Source of the DNA: Bacteroides gallinarum DSM 18171 = JCM 13658
Lineage (GTDB): Bacteria; Bacteroidota; Bacteroidia; Bacteroidales; Bacteroidaceae
Length of the DNA: 64,000 nt
Assembly (NCBI RefSeq): GCF_000374365.1
Contig: NZ_KB894119.1
Span: 1 to 64,000, forward strand
Direction: 5' to 3'
The position numbers were made by a program, and so were the translations under genes. Shown here in pieces: positions 61,086-64,000 of the stretch. Under the pieces are notes generated by a model, which did no database searches, had not been told where the DNA came from, and worked only from the letters and a program-made list of their open reading frames with translations. Numbering within the stretch: the stretch's first letter is position 1; every line of letters begins with the position of its first letter.

Positions 61086-63095
61086 ATGTCTTTTGTACCC
61101 GACACCCAGAACAAAGAGTTTCAAGACGCCTTGAGCCTCATCCAGTACACCCGTCAGTCCGTTTTCCTGACGGGGAAAGCGGGTACGGGAAAATCTACTT
61201 TTCTCCGGTATATCTGCGAGCATACCAAGAAAAAACATGTGGTACTGGCTCCTACGGGAATTGCCGCTATCAATGCGGGCGGAAGCACGCTACACAGTTT
61301 CTTCAAACTGCCGTTCTACCCTCTCCTGCCCGATGACCCTAATCTCAGCTTGCAGCGGGGACGTATCCATGAATTCTTCAAATATACCAAGCCGCATCGC
61401 AAACTGCTTGAAGAGCTGGAGCTGATTATCATCGACGAGATTTCCATGGTACGGGCGGACATCATCGATGCCGTAGACCGTATTTTACGTGTCTACTCCC
61501 GTAATCTTCGCGAACCCTTCGGCGGAAAGCAAATCTTGCTGGTAGGCGATGTTTTCCAATTGGAACCGGTGGTGAAAGGGGATGAACGGGAAATCCTGAA
61601 CCGCTTCTACCCTACCCCCTATTTCTTCTCTGCAAGGGTTTTCAACCAGATAGACTTGGTATCTATCGAGTTGCAGACAGTTTACCGCCAGACGGATAAG
61701 GTATTTGTCGGCGTATTAGACCGCATACGTAACAATACGGTGGGTGCTGCCGACCTGCAACTGCTCAATACCCGTTACGGCACGCAGATAGAGCAGCCGG
61801 AAGCCGATATGTATATAACCCTTGCCACCCGCCGCGATAATGTAGATTATATCAACGACAAGAAACTTGCCGAACTGCCGGGAGCTCCGGTAACATTCCA
61901 CGGCGAAATTACGGGCGACTTTCCCGAAAGCAGCCTGCCCACTTCGCAGGAACTGGTTCTTAAGCCGGGAGCCCAAATCATTTTCATCAAAAACGATTTC
62001 GACCGCCGGTGGGTAAACGGCACTATCGGTATCGTCAGCGGCTTCGACCCTATCGAAGAAACGCTTTACATCATTACGGACGACGGCAAAGAATGCGATG
62101 TGAAGCGGGAATCATGGAGGAACATCCGCTATAAATATAACGAGGAGAAAAAGCAGGTCGAGGAGGAGGAATTAGGAACTTTCACCCAATATCCTGTGCG
62201 GCTGGCATGGGCTATCACCGTACACAAGAGCCAGGGGCTGACTTTCAGCCGGGTGGTTATCGACTTTACGGGCGGGGTATTTGCCGGCGGACAGGCTTAT
62301 GTGGCGCTTAGCCGATGTACCTCCCTGGAAGGGATACAGCTAAAGAAACCCGTAAGCCGTGCCGATGTATTCGTGCGTCCCGAAATCGTAGGGTTTGCCG
62401 GACGCTTCAACAACCGCCAGGCTATCGACCGTGCCCTGAAACAGGCACAGGCAGATGTACAATACGTAGCAGCGGCCAAAGCGTTCGACCGGGGAGATTT
62501 CGAAACTTTCCTCAACGAGTTTTTCAAGGCTATCCATTCACGCTATGATATAGAGAAGCCTACCGTACAGCGTCTTATCCGTAAGAAACTGAACATCATC
62601 AACCGGCTGAAAAAGGACAATGCCCGGTTGAAGCAGGAAATGGAAGAACAGCGAAAACGCCTGCAAAACTATGCCCGCGAATATTATCTAATGGGAAACG
62701 AATGTATCACCCAGGCACACGATGTCCGTGCCGCCCTTGCCAATTACGACAAGGCGCTGGAGCTTTATCCCGAATATACAGACGCCTGGGTACGGAAAGG
62801 TATCACTCTTTTTAATGAAAAGCAATACGGGGAAGCCGGAGAATGCCTGAACCGTGCCGTACGCCTGCGTCCCGCCGACTTCAAAGCCGTATACAACCGC
62901 GGGAAACTGCACCTTAAACTCGAGGATATCGAGGGAGCCGTAGCCGACCTGGACAAAGCCACCACCCTAAAGCCCGAACATGCCGGAGCCCACGAACTTT
63001 TCGGAGATGCCCTGATGCGGGCAGGGAAAGAAGTTGAAGCCGCCCTGCAATGGCGGTTGGCGGAAGAACTCAGGAAAAAGCGTTCCTCCAAATGA
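61086..63095 (+). CDS. Pif1-like helicase with C-terminal TPRs
   Basis: The 669-residue protein starts with an SF1B helicase core: Walker A LTGKAGTGKSTFL (~29-41), LAPTGIAAINAGGSTLHSFF, IIIDEISMV (Walker B), LVGDVFQLEPV and the motif VI region AWAITVHKSQGLTF and GQAYVALSRCTSLEG. A basic coiled-coil linker (~500-545, KLNIINRLKKDNARLKQEMEEQRKRLQ) leads to three TPRs (~550-655, ALANYDKALELYPEYTDAW, GECLNRAVRLRPADF, DLDKATTLKPEHAGA). The TPRs are unusual for Pif1 but recur in Bacteroidales. It probably resolves structured DNA in partnership with proteins bound by the TPRs. Confidence 0.9.
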   Translation: MSFVPDTQNKEFQDALSLIQYTRQSVFLTGKAGTGKSTFLRYICEHTKKKHVVLAPTGIAAINAGGSTLHSFFKLPFYPLLPDDPNLSLQRGRIHEFFKYTKPHRKLLEELELIIIDEISMVRADIIDAVDRILRVYSRNLREPFGGKQILLVGDVFQLEPVVKGDEREILNRFYPTPYFFSARVFNQIDLVSIELQTVYRQTDKVFVGVLDRIRNNTVGAADLQLLNTRYGTQIEQPEADMYITLATRRDNVDYINDKKLAELPGAPVTFHGEITGDFPESSLPTSQELVLKPGAQIIFIKNDFDRRWVNGTIGIVSGFDPIEETLYIITDDGKECDVKRESWRNIRYKYNEEKKQVEEEELGTFTQYPVRLAWAITVHKSQGLTFSRVVIDFTGGVFAGGQAYVALSRCTSLEGIQLKKPVSRADVFVRPEIVGFAGRFNNRQAIDRALKQAQADVQYVAAAKAFDRGDFETFLNEFFKAIHSRYDIEKPTVQRLIRKKLNIINRLKKDNARLKQEMEEQRKRLQNYAREYYLMGNECITQAHDVRAALANYDKALELYPEYTDAWVRKGITLFNEKQYGEAGECLNRAVRLRPADFKAVYNRGKLHLKLEDIEGAVADLDKATTLKPEHAGAHELFGDALMRAGKEVEAALQWRLAEELRKKRSSK

Positions 63096-63135
63096 GTTTT
63101 CGTCCTATACATTTGATTACAAGAAACTTATTATT

Positions 63136-63143
63136 TACTTTTG
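63136..63143 (+). promoter_or_regulatory. -7 element TACTTTTG for the YrdC/Sua5 gene
   Basis: Exact TAnnTTTG 31 bases upstream of the ATG at 63175. Confidence 0.65.
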
Positions 63144-63174
63144 TGTTATATTGTAAACCAAACCCTATAACGCC

Positions 63175-63789
63175 ATGCTTCTGAAACTTTATGAAAAAAA
63201 TAACAATCCGGCCGATTTGCAGCAAGTAATCGACGTACTGAACGACGGCGGCATCATCATCTATCCCACCGATACCATGTATGCCATTGGCTGCCACGGG
63301 CTAAAAGAGCGTGCGATAGAGCGTATCTGCCAGCTCAAGGGCATCGACCCGAAAAAGAACAATCTTTCCATTGTCTGTTACGACCTGAGCAGCATCAGCG
63401 AATATGCCAAAGTGGACAATAACACATTCAAACTAATGAAGCGCAACTTACCGGGAGCCTTTACCTTCATCCTGAACGGAACCGTACGCCTGCCGAAAAT
63501 TTTCCGTAACCGCAAAGAGGTGGGAATCCGTATGCCCGACAACCCGATTACCCAGGAGTTGGCACGCCTGCTGGATGCTCCTATCATGACTACCACGCTT
63601 CCTCACGAAGAAACCGAAGACATCGAATATTGTACCGACCCCGAACTAATCGACGAGAAATTCGGGAATACCGTAGATTTGGTAATCGACGGCGGCATAG
63701 GTGGCATAGAGGGCTCCACCGTAGTGAACTGTACCAATGGCGAAGCGGAAGTCGTTCGCCAGGGGAAAGGCTGGCTGGACGAGGGGTAA
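63175..63789 (+). CDS. YrdC/Sua5-family L-threonylcarbamoyladenylate synthase
   Basis: The 204-residue protein has the YrdC fold: IIIYPTDTMYAIGCHGL, AIERICQLKGIDPKKNNLSIVCYDLS and GIRMPDNPITQELARLL. The lysine-rich K-x-R/KKNN site binds substrate. YrdC-family proteins make threonylcarbamoyl-AMP for t6A37 of tRNA. It is close to YciO in length, so it may be a paralogue of the main TsaC/Sua5. Confidence 0.85.
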   Translation: MLLKLYEKNNNPADLQQVIDVLNDGGIIIYPTDTMYAIGCHGLKERAIERICQLKGIDPKKNNLSIVCYDLSSISEYAKVDNNTFKLMKRNLPGAFTFILNGTVRLPKIFRNRKEVGIRMPDNPITQELARLLDAPIMTTTLPHEETEDIEYCTDPELIDEKFGNTVDLVIDGGIGGIEGSTVVNCTNGEAEVVRQGKGWLDEG

Positions 63790-63864
63790 TATTTATCTTC
63801 CTTATACTTTTCAAAACTTTTCCAGCCTCCGTTATGTTTCTTTCCCAAAGAAACGATAAACCCC

Positions 63865-64000
63865 ATGAGTACGAGAGAGCAATACTGGAAATATTCACTG
63901 ATTACCATTATCATCGGATTAGGAATTATCCTTTTCAGACACATCACCCCCTTTTTAGGCGGCCTGCTGGGAGCGCTGACTATTTACATACTGGTGAGGA
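63865..64000 (+). CDS. AI-2E-family transporter, N-terminal fragment (runs off right edge)
   Basis: The 45 visible residues start MSTREQYWKYSLITII and continue with two hydrophobic stretches (IIGLGIILFRH, TPFLGGLLGALTIYIL). This is the N-terminus of the AI-2E transporter (UPF0118) family, which makes multi-pass channels or exporters. The start ATG is 75 bases after the YrdC stop. The rest lies outside the window. Confidence 0.75.
   Translation, partial: MSTREQYWKYSLITIIIGLGIILFRHITPFLGGLLGALTIYILVR

Overview
The window is chromosomal DNA of a Bacteroidales bacterium, most likely a Bacteroides species. The evidence is a complete SusC/SusD/SusE/GH13 polysaccharide utilisation cluster, an FimA/Mfa-type fimbrial cluster, a fused lpxC-fabZ gene, surface-lipoprotein signals with acidic residues after the Cys, and the Bacteroides-type -7 promoter element (TAnnTTTG) in front of many genes. 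I saw no tRNA, rRNA, CRISPR array or phage module.

Layout. 1-590: right part of an ISAon1-type insertion sequence cut by the left edge. 839-923: a small structured RNA with an intrinsic terminator, possibly 6S-like. 1012-8102: housekeeping and metabolite-repair genes (YitT-like membrane protein, DUF3256 protein, free-Met-R-sulfoxide reductase, DMT exporter, truA, an M15-like lipoprotein, nnr). These are interrupted at 5760-6581 by a dense set of repeats: an ATATTG array, a nested palindromic element, a tetranucleotide tract and a 60-bp tandem repeat. 8341-17270 (minus): a four-gene alpha-glucan PUL. 17569-24091: peptide transporter, hpt, adk, obgE, pgeF and two poorly known genes. 24573-33028: tyrosine recombinase, a segment bounded by perfect 20-bp inverted repeats that looks like an invertible promoter, an Rrf2-like regulator, then a fimbrial operon (DUF3575, DUF3868, fimbrillin, FimB/Mfa2-like anchor, large tip protein with a lectin-like C-terminus).

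33584-51276: housekeeping genes nearly all on the plus strand: PhoH-purC-ubiE-aroE-hydrolase, TPM protein, LemA, purM, a decayed small membrane gene, prfA, DUF4153, pyrF, an HD hydrolase, lpxD, lpxC-fabZ, lpxA, a pRiA4b-ORF3-like protein and miaA. 51340-55011 (minus): GH3 beta-glucosidase and an N-terminal-nucleophile hydrolase. 55412-56714: hemerythrin-like protein overlapping a LuxR-type regulator with a degenerate receiver. 57353-60066 (minus): MalY-type aminotransferase, CPBP protease and MenA-like prenyltransferase. 60173 to the end: HAD hydrolase, Pif1-like helicase with TPRs, YrdC/Sua5 protein and the start of an AI-2E-family transporter.

The most interesting unit is the fimbrial locus. 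The recombinase lies directly beside a segment of about 345 bp flanked by perfect inverted repeats and carrying a promoter-like sequence that, as assembled, points away from the fimbrial genes. This predicts phase-variable fimbriae, captured here probably in the OFF orientation. Second is the 186-bp nested palindromic element at 6040-6225, whose arm differences are compensatory and preserve small hairpins.
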